Below are positions 16,124-24,990 of a stretch of 64,000 nucleotides of DNA, one piece after another. Position 1 is the stretch's first letter, and each line of letters begins with the position of its first letter. The notes below the pieces were generated by a model, which ran no database searches, was not told the origin of the DNA, and worked only from the letters and a program-made list of their open reading frames with translations. This DNA comes from UBA9647 sp963739335 (GTDB lineage: Bacteria; Bacteroidota; Ignavibacteria; UBA10030). A program made the position numbers and the translations under genes. The stretch lies in assembly GCA_963739335.1 (NCBI GenBank), contig CAVUAC010000071.1:24349-88348 (forward strand), in the 5' to 3' direction.

Positions 16124-17341
16124 CTATTCGTATCGTAACGCGTCGATAGGATTGAGAAGTGCCGCTTTCCGCGCTGGATAAAACCCGAAAAATATCCCTA
16201 TCGCAATAGAGAAGCCGAACGACAGGAAGATCGAAAATGGCGTGACGATCGTTGGCCACTTCGCCAGTTTTGAGATCAGCGATGAACCCGTTGTTCCAAG
16301 AATGATTCCCACAATGCCGCCTATGAGACTGAGCACGAGCGCCTCGATGAGGAACTGAGTCAGAATGTCTCTGGCGCGCGCACCGATTGACATGCGGATA
16401 CCGATCTCGCGAGTTCTCTCCGTGACAGATACAAGCATGATGTTCATGATCCCGATACCACCGACTAGCAACGACACCGAGGCAATGCTTGCAAGGAGAA
16501 TCGTCAAAACCTCTGTTGTAGCCGTCGCAGTTGCAGCCAAGTCAGTCTGGTTGCGAATGGTGAAATCGTCTGCATCATACGGCTGAATCTTGTGCCGCAT
16601 GCGCAAAACCTCTGTAACCTGTTGTTGGGCTATGCTAATATCGTTCGCACTCGTGGCCGAAATGAGAATCGACCGCAAATTAGGCCAGTGGGAGAGTCTT
16701 CGGATCACGGTAGTGTACGGCGCGAGGATGAGATCATCCTGATCCTGCCCCGAGGCGTTCTGTCCTTTTTTCGTCAGCACACCAGCGACTTTAAAGGGAA
16801 CGTTGCGTATCCGGATCGTTTGCTCCACCGGACTTGACTCCGGGAAGAGGTTATCCGCGACAGTTCTTCCCAGGATGCAGACTTTTGCCGCTGCTTTGAT
16901 ATCCTGGTCGGTAAAAAACTCTCCGTACTCGACAGACCACTGACGTATTTCAAGATAATCAGCACCCACACCCTGGATGCCTGTATTCCAGTTCAAATTC
17001 CCCGCGATAATCTGACCGCCCGCGCCTGAACCTGGCGATAGGTATCGCACGGCCGGACACTCCCTTGCAATCGCGTTCGCATCATCCTCCGTCAACGTCA
17101 CCGCCGATCCTGCTGCCGTTCTCACCCCGGCTTGTTGCTGAGCGCCAGGAAAAACCATAAGCACGTTTGTCCCGAGAGCCGCAATGTTCTCCTTGATCGA
17201 ATACTCGGCCCCTTGACCAATAGCAAGCATTGCAATGACTGCCCCAACACCGATGATAATTCCCAGCATCGTGAGAAACGACCTCATCTTGTTACGCTGC
17301 AGGGCCCTGAAGGCTGAAACCAAAATGTTCAAGATCTTCAT
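16124..17341 (-). CDS. macB: MacB-type ABC transporter permease
   Basis: A 405-residue inner-membrane permease of the FtsX/MacB fold. It has an N-terminal helix in the ALQRNKMRSFLTMLGIIIGVGAVI signature and a large periplasmic domain (residues about 45-270). Three C-terminal helices follow, with the SVTERTREIGIRMSIGARARDIL motif between the first two, ending FGFYPARKAALLNPIDALRYE. With the ATPase and adaptor encoded upstream it would form a MacAB-type export pump driving substrate through an outer-membrane channel, which is not encoded here. Overlaps the ATPase gene by four bases. Confidence 0.93.
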   Translation of the reverse strand: MKILNILVSAFRALQRNKMRSFLTMLGIIIGVGAVIAMLAIGQGAEYSIKENIAALGTNVLMVFPGAQQQAGVRTAAGSAVTLTEDDANAIARECPAVRYLSPGSGAGGQIIAGNLNWNTGIQGVGADYLEIRQWSVEYGEFFTDQDIKAAAKVCILGRTVADNLFPESSPVEQTIRIRNVPFKVAGVLTKKGQNASGQDQDDLILAPYTTVIRRLSHWPNLRSILISATSANDISIAQQQVTEVLRMRHKIQPYDADDFTIRNQTDLAATATATTEVLTILLASIASVSLLVGGIGIMNIMLVSVTERTREIGIRMSIGARARDILTQFLIEALVLSLIGGIVGIILGTTGSSLISKLAKWPTIVTPFSIFLSFGFSIAIGIFFGFYPARKAALLNPIDALRYE

Positions 17342-18126
17342 GCGGCTTCCTCCTCATCATCAATAACGGGTAGGTCCTTGATTACCTCCGACGCGACGCT
17401 AGGATTAGAGTTGATCTTGTCTGACCTGATCTTCCCATCTCGAAACACGATATGCCGCTTTGCAAACTTTGCGATATCCGGTTCGTGTGTCACGAGAATA
17501 ATTGTTATGCCGTTGTTGTTCAGTTCTTGAAAGATTCCCATCACTTCGACGCTCGTCCGACTATCCAGATTGCCCGTCGGCTCATCAGCAAGAATGATGC
17601 TCGGATCATTCACCAGCGATCGGGCAATCGCGACACGTTGCTGTTGACCGCCGGAGAGCTGGTTGGGGTAATGGTGAACCCTGTCGCCAAGTCCAACCCT
17701 CTCAATAGCATCGATAGCTTTTGCCTTTCGGAGTTTGTTCGAGATCGAGCAGTAGAACAACGGAAGCTCAACATTTTCAAGGGCGGATGTCCGCGACAAG
17801 AGGTTAAACCCCTGGAAGACAAATCCAATTTTCTTGTTCCGTATTGCCGCCAGTTCATCTCTTGACAGCTTGCCGACATCGATACCTTCAAGGATGTACA
17901 TTCCTTTCGTCGGTTTGTCCAGGCACCCGAGGATGTTCATGAAGGTCGATTTACCGGAACCTGACGCCCCCATAATTGCGACAAACTCACCTTTGGAGAC
18001 GTGGATCGAGACTCCCCGGAGGGCATGCACGTCAACCTCACCCAGGTGATAGACTTTGGTAAGGTGATCGATCTGGATAAGCACTCCGTCGGTACTGGCT
18101 TGTGACGTTGCTAACTCGTGGGTCAT
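17338..18126 (-). CDS. MacB/LolD-type ABC transporter ATP-binding protein
   Basis: A 262-residue cytoplasmic ATPase. Walker A GASGSGKST, Q-loop in FVFQGFNLLSRTSALENVELPL, signature LSGGQQQRVAIAR, Walker B IILADEPTGNLD and the switch His in LVTHEPDIAKFAKR are all intact. The ENVELPL and DEPTGNLDSRT forms are typical of the MacB/LolD class. An acidic C-terminal tail (about 30 residues, ending DDEEEAA) extends past the usual end. ATGA overlaps tie it to the adaptor upstream and the permease downstream; ATPase and permease are separate polypeptides here rather than fused as in E. coli MacB. Confidence 0.94.
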   Translation of the reverse strand: MTHELATSQASTDGVLIQIDHLTKVYHLGEVDVHALRGVSIHVSKGEFVAIMGASGSGKSTFMNILGCLDKPTKGMYILEGIDVGKLSRDELAAIRNKKIGFVFQGFNLLSRTSALENVELPLFYCSISNKLRKAKAIDAIERVGLGDRVHHYPNQLSGGQQQRVAIARSLVNDPSIILADEPTGNLDSRTSVEVMGIFQELNNNGITIILVTHEPDIAKFAKRHIVFRDGKIRSDKINSNPSVASEVIKDLPVIDDEEEAA

Positions 18127-19670
18127 CGGAAGCCGCCTCCTCCCGGCCCACGTTGCTGCTGACCAGAGAGTGGACTCCGTGTTTGTTCGGTGGAGGTATC
18201 ACCCGACGAAGCACCAAGGACGAGCTGATCCCCGGGCTTCAGCCTCATAGAGGTTACCTCTGTGTATCTTCCGTCGTTCAAACCGGTCCTCACAGAAATC
18301 GCCTCCAGTTGACCGTTCGGTTTGAGGATCCATACTCTGCCTCTTCCAGACTGATGAGACGGATTGTAGGCACTCTTTTGGTACTCAGGGAAGCGTGACG
18401 TGATGCCGAACTTATTCGCCGCCTTTGGTGCAGGTGCAACAATGGGAGTCCTCGACGACTCCGTCCCTCCTCGGGACATCCTGCCGGCAAATACTTTCCG
18501 CATCTCCTGACGCAGCTCATCATCGCTCAACTGGCCCTTGTGTGCTTTCTGTATGGAATCCCGGATTGCCTGGAAGCGTTCCATGCCTCCTCCTTGTCCG
18601 AAGCCGCCCCTCGGCATACCCTGACCGAACCCGCTACGGGACGCGCTGTCTCCCATCGCCGCGAAGTTCCGACCGACCCGTGTGCTGTCACCGCCTGCCT
18701 CGCCACGTCCCAAAAGCCCACCGCGCATTCCGCCAGAACCTGTTGTGTCAATAAGATCCTGTGGAGGCTGGAAGCGAAGCGCCATGTTCGCGACTTTCAA
18801 AACATCCGTTGAGCTAGCAACGAGTATCTTGACATTCGCGGTCATTCCCGGCATGAGTTTCAGCTGGTCGTTGAGAACATCGATGATGACAATGTAGTTG
18901 ACAACATTCTGGATGGACTGTGGCGCGAGCCTGATTTGTGACACCGTCCCCGTGAATTTATCTTCGGGATATGCGTCGACTGTGAAGGTTGCTTGCTGAC
19001 CGATGCTCATTCTGCCAACATCAGATTCATCGACTGTCGTTTGGACCTGCATTCTGTGCAGGTCGTTGGCAATGGTAAACAATGTCGGTGAAGAAAAACT
19101 TGCAGCCACCGTTTGACCTATGTTTACTTTCCGGTCAATGACCACTCCGTCGATGGGGGCATAGATGGTGGCATAGGCCAAATTGATCTTTGCCCGATCG
19201 AGCGCCGCTTCGGCTTGCTTGAGCCCAGCTTTGTTGGATTCAAAGGTCGTCGTCGCTGCGGAAAAGTTCAGTTCTGACTCGAGACCTTTTTTGTACAATT
19301 CTGTGGTTCGATCGAGATTCCTTTTGCTGTCAGCATATTGTGCCCTTGACCGCTCAAGACTTGCCTCTGCATCCTTTACAGCTTGAACAAGAAACGTCGA
19401 ATCAATTTGAGCAATAACCTGACCTTCCTTGACAACAGAGTTGAAGTCGGCGTACAGCTTGGCAACAATGCCTGAAACCTGCGTGCCAACATCGACACTA
19501 ATGACCGCATTGATTGTGCCCGTCGCCGTGACGTAGACCATGAGATCACCTTGTGTTACCTTGTCAAACCTGAAGTCGTATTTGCGGGAGTCGCGCTTGG
19601 CAAACAGGAAGAAAACCGACACCGCAAGCACAACGATGATCGCTCCGCCAACATAGAGTTTCTTTTTCAT
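18123..19670 (-). CDS. macA: MacA-like periplasmic adaptor with Gly-rich insertion
   Basis: A 515-residue membrane-fusion adaptor. It has an N-terminal anchor (GGAIIVVLAVSVFFLFA), a lipoyl half-motif (GTQVSGIVAKLYADFNSVVKEGQVIAQID), a coiled-coil hairpin (residues about 95-175), the second lipoyl half (IYAPIDGVVIDRKVNIGQTV) and beta-barrel domains. Unusually, residues about 305-410 are a Gly/Arg/Ser-rich, probably disordered insertion (repeated RGG, GFGQG), and the C-terminus ends in another Gly-rich tail. The rest resumes with a normal membrane-proximal domain. It is first in the operon; upstream is a 461-base region with TATAGTATAG, a possible -10. Confidence 0.92.
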   Translation of the reverse strand: MKKKLYVGGAIIVVLAVSVFFLFAKRDSRKYDFRFDKVTQGDLMVYVTATGTINAVISVDVGTQVSGIVAKLYADFNSVVKEGQVIAQIDSTFLVQAVKDAEASLERSRAQYADSKRNLDRTTELYKKGLESELNFSAATTTFESNKAGLKQAEAALDRAKINLAYATIYAPIDGVVIDRKVNIGQTVAASFSSPTLFTIANDLHRMQVQTTVDESDVGRMSIGQQATFTVDAYPEDKFTGTVSQIRLAPQSIQNVVNYIVIIDVLNDQLKLMPGMTANVKILVASSTDVLKVANMALRFQPPQDLIDTTGSGGMRGGLLGRGEAGGDSTRVGRNFAAMGDSASRSGFGQGMPRGGFGQGGGMERFQAIRDSIQKAHKGQLSDDELRQEMRKVFAGRMSRGGTESSRTPIVAPAPKAANKFGITSRFPEYQKSAYNPSHQSGRGRVWILKPNGQLEAISVRTGLNDGRYTEVTSMRLKPGDQLVLGASSGDTSTEQTRSPLSGQQQRGPGGGGFR

Positions 19671-20131
19671 TGCATGTCCCTCTGAAATGATCCTTGAATA
19701 GCTCTATACTATACTATTGCCGTTATCGATACATAAAAATGAGGCCGAGGGCCCCGTTTGCGTTTTTCCTGATATGAAAATCACCCTGAATACTGGCTGG
19801 TACCTTGACAAAGTCATGAGGTTAGACAGGTTAAATCTGAGAAAGTTTCGCGAAATTCGAATGAGCCAACCTGCTTTGTCTTAGGAGAAGCTTCAGAATT
19901 CGCCAAAATGCTTCACATGTATTGAAACCTAGGCTATTTTTGTCATGACTGGGCCAAAAATGAGAAGCCATCCTTTGCTTCCATCAGTCCCGGTGACATT
20001 CGCCCATGGAAAGTGGGTCCGGGCATTTCTTCACTCGCCGAGGAGTGTGTCGCCGTTTCCTCCTTGTCTAGGCGACCTTGCATCTTACACATTGCACTCA
20101 TACATTTTGCGCGTAAGGGAGGAAACTACCT
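19671..20131. other. Intergenic region upstream of macA and of the Cys-rich gene
   Basis: No supported gene. The part next to macA has TATAGTATAG around 19705-19715 that may hold its minus-strand promoter. A 36-codon frame beginning ATGAAAATCACC near 19776 lacks a ribosome site and homology and was not accepted. The last bases (20115-20122) are the GGGAGG ribosome site of the gene at 20132. Confidence 0.4.
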
Positions 20132-20290
20132 ATGGATATGCTCGTCATCAACCACTGCGCGCTGTGCGGCGTAGAGGTTGAGCCGGAAGAAGAATACTGC
20201 TGCCAGTGCATCCGAGAGGTCAATAACCTTGAGCATTGCCCGTGCTGCGGACAAATTATCTGCAACTGCGAGACGGGGTGTGGGGATTAA
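20132..20290 (+). CDS. 52-residue cysteine-rich (zinc-ribbon-like) protein
   Basis: A short gene. Translation gives 52 residues with 12 cysteines in the order NHCALC, YCCQC, HCPCCGQ, ICNC and TGC. These look like two or three CxxC knuckles and suggest binding of zinc or another soft metal. The middle is acidic (EVEPEEEY). ATG 20132 has AAGGGAGGAA centred about ten bases upstream, one of the better ribosome sites in the window, and the frame ends in TAA. No membrane segment. No family recognised; a redox, metal-storage or small adaptor role are all possible. Confidence 0.7.
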   Translation: MDMLVINHCALCGVEVEPEEEYCCQCIREVNNLEHCPCCGQIICNCETGCGD

Positions 20291-20405
20291 CAGGTTGCGA
20301 ATGTAGAGTTCAGAATCCAGAATCTGTCATTGCGAGTTCAAAGTTCAGGATCTGAATGCTCGTGCGTTCTTCATTCGTTCTTCGAACTTCGTCGTTATCC
20401 CCTTC
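20291..20405. repeat. Low-complexity degenerate tract
   Basis: Imperfect short units such as AGTTCAGAATCCAGAATCTG, GTTCAAAGTTCAGGATCTG and, further on, TTCTTCATTCGTTCTTCGAACTTCG and CTTCCATCGTCCATCTTCC fill the space between two converging genes. Comparable tracts occur at 38962-39130 and 54155-54200. Confidence 0.4.
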
Positions 20406-21335
20406 TCACCTCTTCCGTCTTCCATCGTCCATCTTCCCTCCTACTTCTTCTGTCTCACTTGCTTCTCTTTCGACCAGCCGTCTCAACAACCTCATATTCT
20501 TGACATCCTCTTTCATTTCCGGCCCCTTTGGCGTTTCCAGTATCTTCGGAATATTCCGAAAACGCTCATCGTTCATCAGCAAACGAAATCCCGGCTTTCC
20601 GATCTTCCCCTTTCCAATATGTTCATGACGATCGACGCGCGAACTCCTTTCGCGCTTTGCGTCGTTGACATGGAAAGCCACGAGCCGATCAAGCCCGATG
20701 ATTGCGTCGAACTCTTCAAACGTTTTCTGATACCCGTGCTCCGTAACGATGTCATACCCCGCCGCGAAGATGTGGCATGTGTCGACACAGACTGCCATGC
20801 GCTCCCGTTCCTCCACCAGATCAATGATCTCCCGCAGCTGCTCGAACCGATAGCCAACGGCTGTTCCCTGACCCGCCGTCGTTTCAAGAACACTCTTGAC
20901 GCGATAGTTTTTCGTTTGCTCATGGATAGAATTTAGCGACTCTGCTATTCGCTTGATCCCATCCCGCTCACCTGCACCCATATGTGACCCCGGCTGAAAA
21001 TTCAGATATTCGACTCCCAGCTTCTCACACCTGTCGAGCTCGTCTTTCAGAGCAGCACGAGACTTCTTCAATACTACTTTGTCCATTGCACACAGATTGA
21101 TGAGATAGGTGTCATGAACAACGACGGGCCATATGCTTGATTTCTGCAGGAGCTTTTTGTAGGTTGAAATGTCCTCGGGTGTCAGCACCTTACCGCGCCA
21201 TTGAGTGTTGTTCTTCACGAACATTTGCATCGTCGTACATCCAATAGACACCGCTCTCTCAACGGCGGTGTGCACGCCGCCTGCGATCGACATGTGAGCG
21301 CCAAGGAGAATTGAGCGGTTTGGTAATTGTTTCAT
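20406..21335 (-). CDS. nfo: Endonuclease IV (deoxyribonuclease IV)
   Basis: AP endonuclease that cuts 5' to abasic sites in base-excision repair. The TIM-barrel protein has the trinuclear zinc ligands in LGAHMSIAGGV, the ETTAGQG strand, CVDTCHIFAAGYD, FHVNDAKRERSSRVDRHEHIGKGKIG and the final LETP. At 309 residues it is longer than the usual 280-285. The extra residues form a charged C-terminal tail (VEREASETEEVGGKMDDGRRKR) whose DNA runs into the neighbouring low-complexity tract, suggesting the stop was lost or extended into repeat sequence. Confidence 0.95.
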   Translation of the reverse strand: MKQLPNRSILLGAHMSIAGGVHTAVERAVSIGCTTMQMFVKNNTQWRGKVLTPEDISTYKKLLQKSSIWPVVVHDTYLINLCAMDKVVLKKSRAALKDELDRCEKLGVEYLNFQPGSHMGAGERDGIKRIAESLNSIHEQTKNYRVKSVLETTAGQGTAVGYRFEQLREIIDLVEERERMAVCVDTCHIFAAGYDIVTEHGYQKTFEEFDAIIGLDRLVAFHVNDAKRERSSRVDRHEHIGKGKIGKPGFRLLMNDERFRNIPKILETPKGPEMKEDVKNMRLLRRLVEREASETEEVGGKMDDGRRKR

Positions 21336-21431
21336 TGGATCAGCGATTGAATTTTTGCGAGGGTGAGTGTTTGAAGCTAAGGTAGCAAAATCATCGTTCA
21401 GAAATCAAACCCGGGTTCGGTTCATTCTATC

Positions 21432-22610
21432 ATGTCTCGTTTGGCATCCTTACAGAAAAAGAACAGGAAACTTGTTGTCGGTTTGATCTCTGGCACGTCC
21501 GTAGACGGAGTCGATGCAGCTCTCGTCCAGATAACCGGGAGCGGACTCTCGACCCACTTCAGGCAAATAGCGTTCAGAACCTATAAGTACCCAGAAGCAT
21601 TCCGCGAACTTCTCCTGAGCAACTCCCTGCCAGGCACCGGCACCGTAGATCTTCTGTGCGAACTCAATGTGCTCGTAGCACATTTTTTTGCCGACGCCGT
21701 GAAGAAGATCGCACGTCAAGCAGGCGTCGGACTCTCCACGATCGATCTCATAGGTTCGCATGGCCAGACCATTCACCACCTTCCAGTTCCGAAAAAGATC
21801 TTTGGCAAGGTGGTTCGTTCGACCCTCCAGATCGGAGACCCCTCAACCATTGCGCAACTCACGGGAATTCCCACCGTGGGTGATTTCCGCATGGCCGACA
21901 TGGCCGTCGGGGGAGAAGGCGCACCACTTGTACCGTATTTCGATTTCCTTCTCTTTCGATCTACGACTAAGAACCGCCTATTTCTCAACATCGGGGGGAT
22001 CGCAAATGTTACCGCCCTGCCGAAAAATTGTTCGGTCAACAATGTGCTCGCCTTCGACACCGGCCCCGGAAACATGATCATCGATTCACTGGTGGCACGT
22101 TGGTATAAGAAACGATATGATACCGGCGGACAGAGAGCGCTACGAGGAGACATTCTCCCGGGCCTCCTGCTGCATCTTATTTCCCATCCGTATTTCAAGA
22201 AACGGCCCCCGAAATCCACTGGTCGAGAGGGGTTCGGAGCTGCGTTTCTGCCCCAATTGCTGCGCGCGGCAAAGAGGGCAAGGCGAGAGGACATTGTTGC
22301 TACGGCCACAGAGTTGACCCCCTTTTCGGCCTTTGACCAATACAACCGATTCATCGCTCCAACGATGAAGCCAGACGAAGTCCTAGTCAGTGGCGGCGGG
22401 TCACACAATCGCGCGATGATGGAGGCCCTTCAGGATTACTTCCGGCCGGTTCCTGTAAAGAGGATCGAGTCCCTTGGTCTATCATCTGATGCCAAAGAAG
22501 CAGTCTGCTTCGCCGTGCTTGCAAACGAGACGATTGCAGAGAATCCGGCAAATGTACCGCGCGCAACCGGCGCACATCGACCGGCCATTCTCGGAAAGAT
22601 TTGTCTCTAG
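21432..22610 (+). CDS. anmK: Anhydro-N-acetylmuramic acid kinase
   Basis: Cell-wall recycling enzyme that opens 1,6-anhydro-MurNAc while phosphorylating it to MurNAc-6-phosphate. The 392 residues fit the family. Visible motifs are GLISGTSVDGVDAALV, GSHGQTIHH, GDPSTIAQLTGIPTVGDFR, RLFLNIGGIANVT, FDTGPGNMIID and VSGGGSHNRAMMEAL, the ASKHA-type phosphate and sugar sites. It is transcribed divergently from nfo, with 96 bases between. Recycling of murein fragments is consistent with a Gram-negative wall. Confidence 0.95.
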   Translation: MSRLASLQKKNRKLVVGLISGTSVDGVDAALVQITGSGLSTHFRQIAFRTYKYPEAFRELLLSNSLPGTGTVDLLCELNVLVAHFFADAVKKIARQAGVGLSTIDLIGSHGQTIHHLPVPKKIFGKVVRSTLQIGDPSTIAQLTGIPTVGDFRMADMAVGGEGAPLVPYFDFLLFRSTTKNRLFLNIGGIANVTALPKNCSVNNVLAFDTGPGNMIIDSLVARWYKKRYDTGGQRALRGDILPGLLLHLISHPYFKKRPPKSTGREGFGAAFLPQLLRAAKRARREDIVATATELTPFSAFDQYNRFIAPTMKPDEVLVSGGGSHNRAMMEALQDYFRPVPVKRIESLGLSSDAKEAVCFAVLANETIAENPANVPRATGAHRPAILGKICL

Positions 22611-22706
22611 CGCTATCTGAACAAAGGAACCGCGAAACGCAACGAGCATAGAGGGGTGCGATGACAGTAAAGGAATCTTTCCTACCTTATTCGCTGTTAC
22701 AGTAGT

Positions 22707-23927
22707 ATGCAACGAGAAAAACTTGTAGTTCTTTTTACTGTTTTTGTCGACGTCATCGGGTTTGGGATTGTCATTCCCATTCTTCCGTTTTATGTCGGAT
22801 CGTTCGGCGCGTCGCCGTTCGTCATCACGCTGCTCTTTGCTTCATTTGCGTTCTTCGCGTTTCTCAGCAGTCCCTTTCTCGGAGCACTATCGGACAAGAT
22901 CGGCCGCCGCCCTGTTCTCATCACATCCATCACCAGCACCGCTATCGGATGGTTTGTATTTGCGGGGGGCACCAGCATTCCGCTCCTGTTCCTGGGCAGG
23001 ATCATCGATGGCGCGGCTGCCGGCAATTTCACGGTCGCACAGGGTTGCCTCATCGATCTTGCACGAGATGAAAAGGAGCGCTCTGCAAACCTTGGACTCA
23101 TCGGTGCGGCATTTGGCGTTGGATTCATGGTCGGACCCCTCATCGGCGGGCTGCTCAGCACGGTTTCTCACTCATTCCCGTTTTGGTGCGCGGGGATTCT
23201 CGCAACGCTCAACGCAACGCTGGCGTACTTCTTCCTGCCGGAAACACACCATCGACGGGACCCGCATGCTGCGATATCCTTCAATCCCCTTGCCCCCCTT
23301 GCTCGTGCAGCTGTCAACAAGAAGCTCCGGCCGTACTTCTCAAGCTGGCTGTTCTTTGCCTTGTCTATTTCTGCAGCCCAGTCGATCTTCGCGCTGTACG
23401 GCAAGAGTGCTTACAACTTCGATTCATTCAGCACCGGCTTGATCTTTACATCCACCGGTATCCTTGCCGCTCTCAACCAAACCCTGCTTCTGCGGCGCGT
23501 CTGGCTAAAGTATTTCACGGAAGCTCAGCTTGAAATCATCATGACCATTATGCTGGGCGCGAGCTTTGTGTTTCTTGGTTCAGACATCCTCGCTCTTTTC
23601 TATATGGCGCTCCCGTTGTTCGCGACAGCTCAATCGGTGCAGCGCGTTGTGATCACAAGCGAGGTAACGGGCCACGTGGATCCTCTAATGAAGGGGGAGG
23701 CGCTCGGTATCCTCACATCGTTGATGGCCGCTTCGATGGTTGTCGGGCCAATCATCGGAGGCGCGCTGTTCGAAATTCATGACGGTTATCCATTCTTTCT
23801 TGCGGGCTTCCTGATGCTGGTGTCCCTTCTTGTTACCTTGCAGCATCGAAGGTTTCCAGATACTCAAATCCAGCCCGCTGTCATTCCCCTCGATCGTCCA
23901 ACGGAAGCGCACCACCCGGAGCGGTGA
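22707..23927 (+). CDS. MFS transporter, TetA-like drug efflux family
   Basis: A 406-residue, twelve-helix major-facilitator antiporter. The first helix reads VFVDVIGFGIVIPILPFY and motif A is GALSDKIGRRPVL, both characteristic of the TetA/DHA1 group; motif C-like GPLIGGLLS and GPIIGGALF are also present. The protein would use the proton gradient to export a small molecule. Tetracycline itself cannot be assumed. It lies 96 bases after anmK on the same strand with a fresh ATG, and converges on the TPR gene across a strong inverted repeat. Confidence 0.9.
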   Translation: MQREKLVVLFTVFVDVIGFGIVIPILPFYVGSFGASPFVITLLFASFAFFAFLSSPFLGALSDKIGRRPVLITSITSTAIGWFVFAGGTSIPLLFLGRIIDGAAAGNFTVAQGCLIDLARDEKERSANLGLIGAAFGVGFMVGPLIGGLLSTVSHSFPFWCAGILATLNATLAYFFLPETHHRRDPHAAISFNPLAPLARAAVNKKLRPYFSSWLFFALSISAAQSIFALYGKSAYNFDSFSTGLIFTSTGILAALNQTLLLRRVWLKYFTEAQLEIIMTIMLGASFVFLGSDILALFYMALPLFATAQSVQRVVITSEVTGHVDPLMKGEALGILTSLMAASMVVGPIIGGALFEIHDGYPFFLAGFLMLVSLLVTLQHRRFPDTQIQPAVIPLDRPTEAHHPER

Positions 23928-23966
23928 TAATGTAAGTGGCGGGGGGCTTGGGAGCTGGCTCATTTC

Positions 23967-24015
23967 GATGACCGTCACCTCGCAGAGTTCAATCTCAGGT
24001 TAGGTGACGGTCATC
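23967..24015. repeat. Perfect 14-bp inverted repeat between convergent genes
   Basis: GATGACCGTCACCT at 23967-23980 is repeated exactly in reverse complement at 24002-24015, with a 21-base loop. It lies between the stops of the MFS gene (23927) and the TPR gene (24091). No U-tract follows on either strand, so a standard intrinsic terminator is not evident. Confidence 0.75.
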
Positions 24016-24090
24016 CCGTGGTGCAGAAAAAACGAAGTCCAGGCTCTCGCAAGAAAGCCCGGGCTTTTGTATAGTGGAGGCAGAACCGCC

Positions 24091-24891
24091 TTACTTTCCT
24101 TTGATCTTGTCGAGCAGTTCCTGGGCTTCTTTTCGGAACTGACCGTCATCCTCATCCATCGTCGGCAGCGTGGAAATTGTGGTGAGATGGACGCGGGCCT
24201 TGTCATATTCGTCCAGCTCAACATATGCACGCGCGCAGTCGAGACGATACATGATGAATTCCGGCCGTAACGCAATTGACTTTTCGAAGTTCTTGACGGA
24301 CTCATCAAGGTTCGCCCAACTGAGACCGAGCGGCCATCGTATGATCTTCGGCTTTTCAGTCACCTTCAAATGCGTCCGACCCAACACATAGTAGGCTGCT
24401 GCGTTGGTCGTGTCTAGGGCAATTGCCTTTTCGCAATCGGCCTTCGTCTGCTTCACCAGATCGAGTGATTCCCAGATCCCCTTGAACAATGCAATGCGGC
24501 CGTTGGCGATTGCCCGCCGAGCGTAGCCCATGGATCCGTTGGCATTAACGGCAACCGCTTTGATCGCAAACTCGAGGGCTTTCTCGTACGTCTTGAGTTG
24601 AGCGGCTTTCTCCTCGTCTGTCGTCGCCGGCTGGTGCTCGCCAATATCAGTATACGAGCGGCTGATACGCCACAGCGCCTCATAGTTGTTGGTCTCTAGC
24701 GCAAGCGCCGCCTGATAACTCTCCAGCGCTTTTTGATTCTCGAACGATTTCTCTGCATAGTAATTCCCCTGGGCAATCAGCTGATCAACTCGAGATGAGT
24801 CTGGCACCATAGCACTGGCCTGGAATGCCCACAGGATGGACAGTGCGAACAGGATAAACAGAACCCGTTCGCGTTGAATGGTAGTTTTCAC
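24091..24891 (-). CDS. Secreted TPR-repeat protein
   Basis: A 266-residue protein with a signal peptide (VLFILFALSILWAFQASA) followed by tetratricopeptide repeats covering most of the chain. Recognisable units include AEKSFENQKALESYQAALALETNNYEALW-type helices, AAAYYVLGRTHLKV and EFIMYRLDCARAYVELDEYDKARVHL. It probably acts in the periplasm as a protein-protein scaffold. No enzymatic motif. A 99-base gap separates it from the BFN gene, so they may share a transcript. Confidence 0.85.
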   Translation of the reverse strand: MKTTIQRERVLFILFALSILWAFQASAMVPDSSRVDQLIAQGNYYAEKSFENQKALESYQAALALETNNYEALWRISRSYTDIGEHQPATTDEEKAAQLKTYEKALEFAIKAVAVNANGSMGYARRAIANGRIALFKGIWESLDLVKQTKADCEKAIALDTTNAAAYYVLGRTHLKVTEKPKIIRWPLGLSWANLDESVKNFEKSIALRPEFIMYRLDCARAYVELDEYDKARVHLTTISTLPTMDEDDGQFRKEAQELLDKIKGK

Positions 24892-24990
24892 AGTGGGGAA
24901 CCTCCCTTGTGATGGGAAAATGGTGGGTATTGTGTGATTACGTTGCGTGACCGCGCCCGGCTGCGCGTCGGTGAATTGTCCTTCGCGGTG

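Noticed and set aside
19776..19886. 36-codon open frame upstream of macA
   Set aside because: No ribosome site, no homology and ordinary composition; expected by chance in this length.
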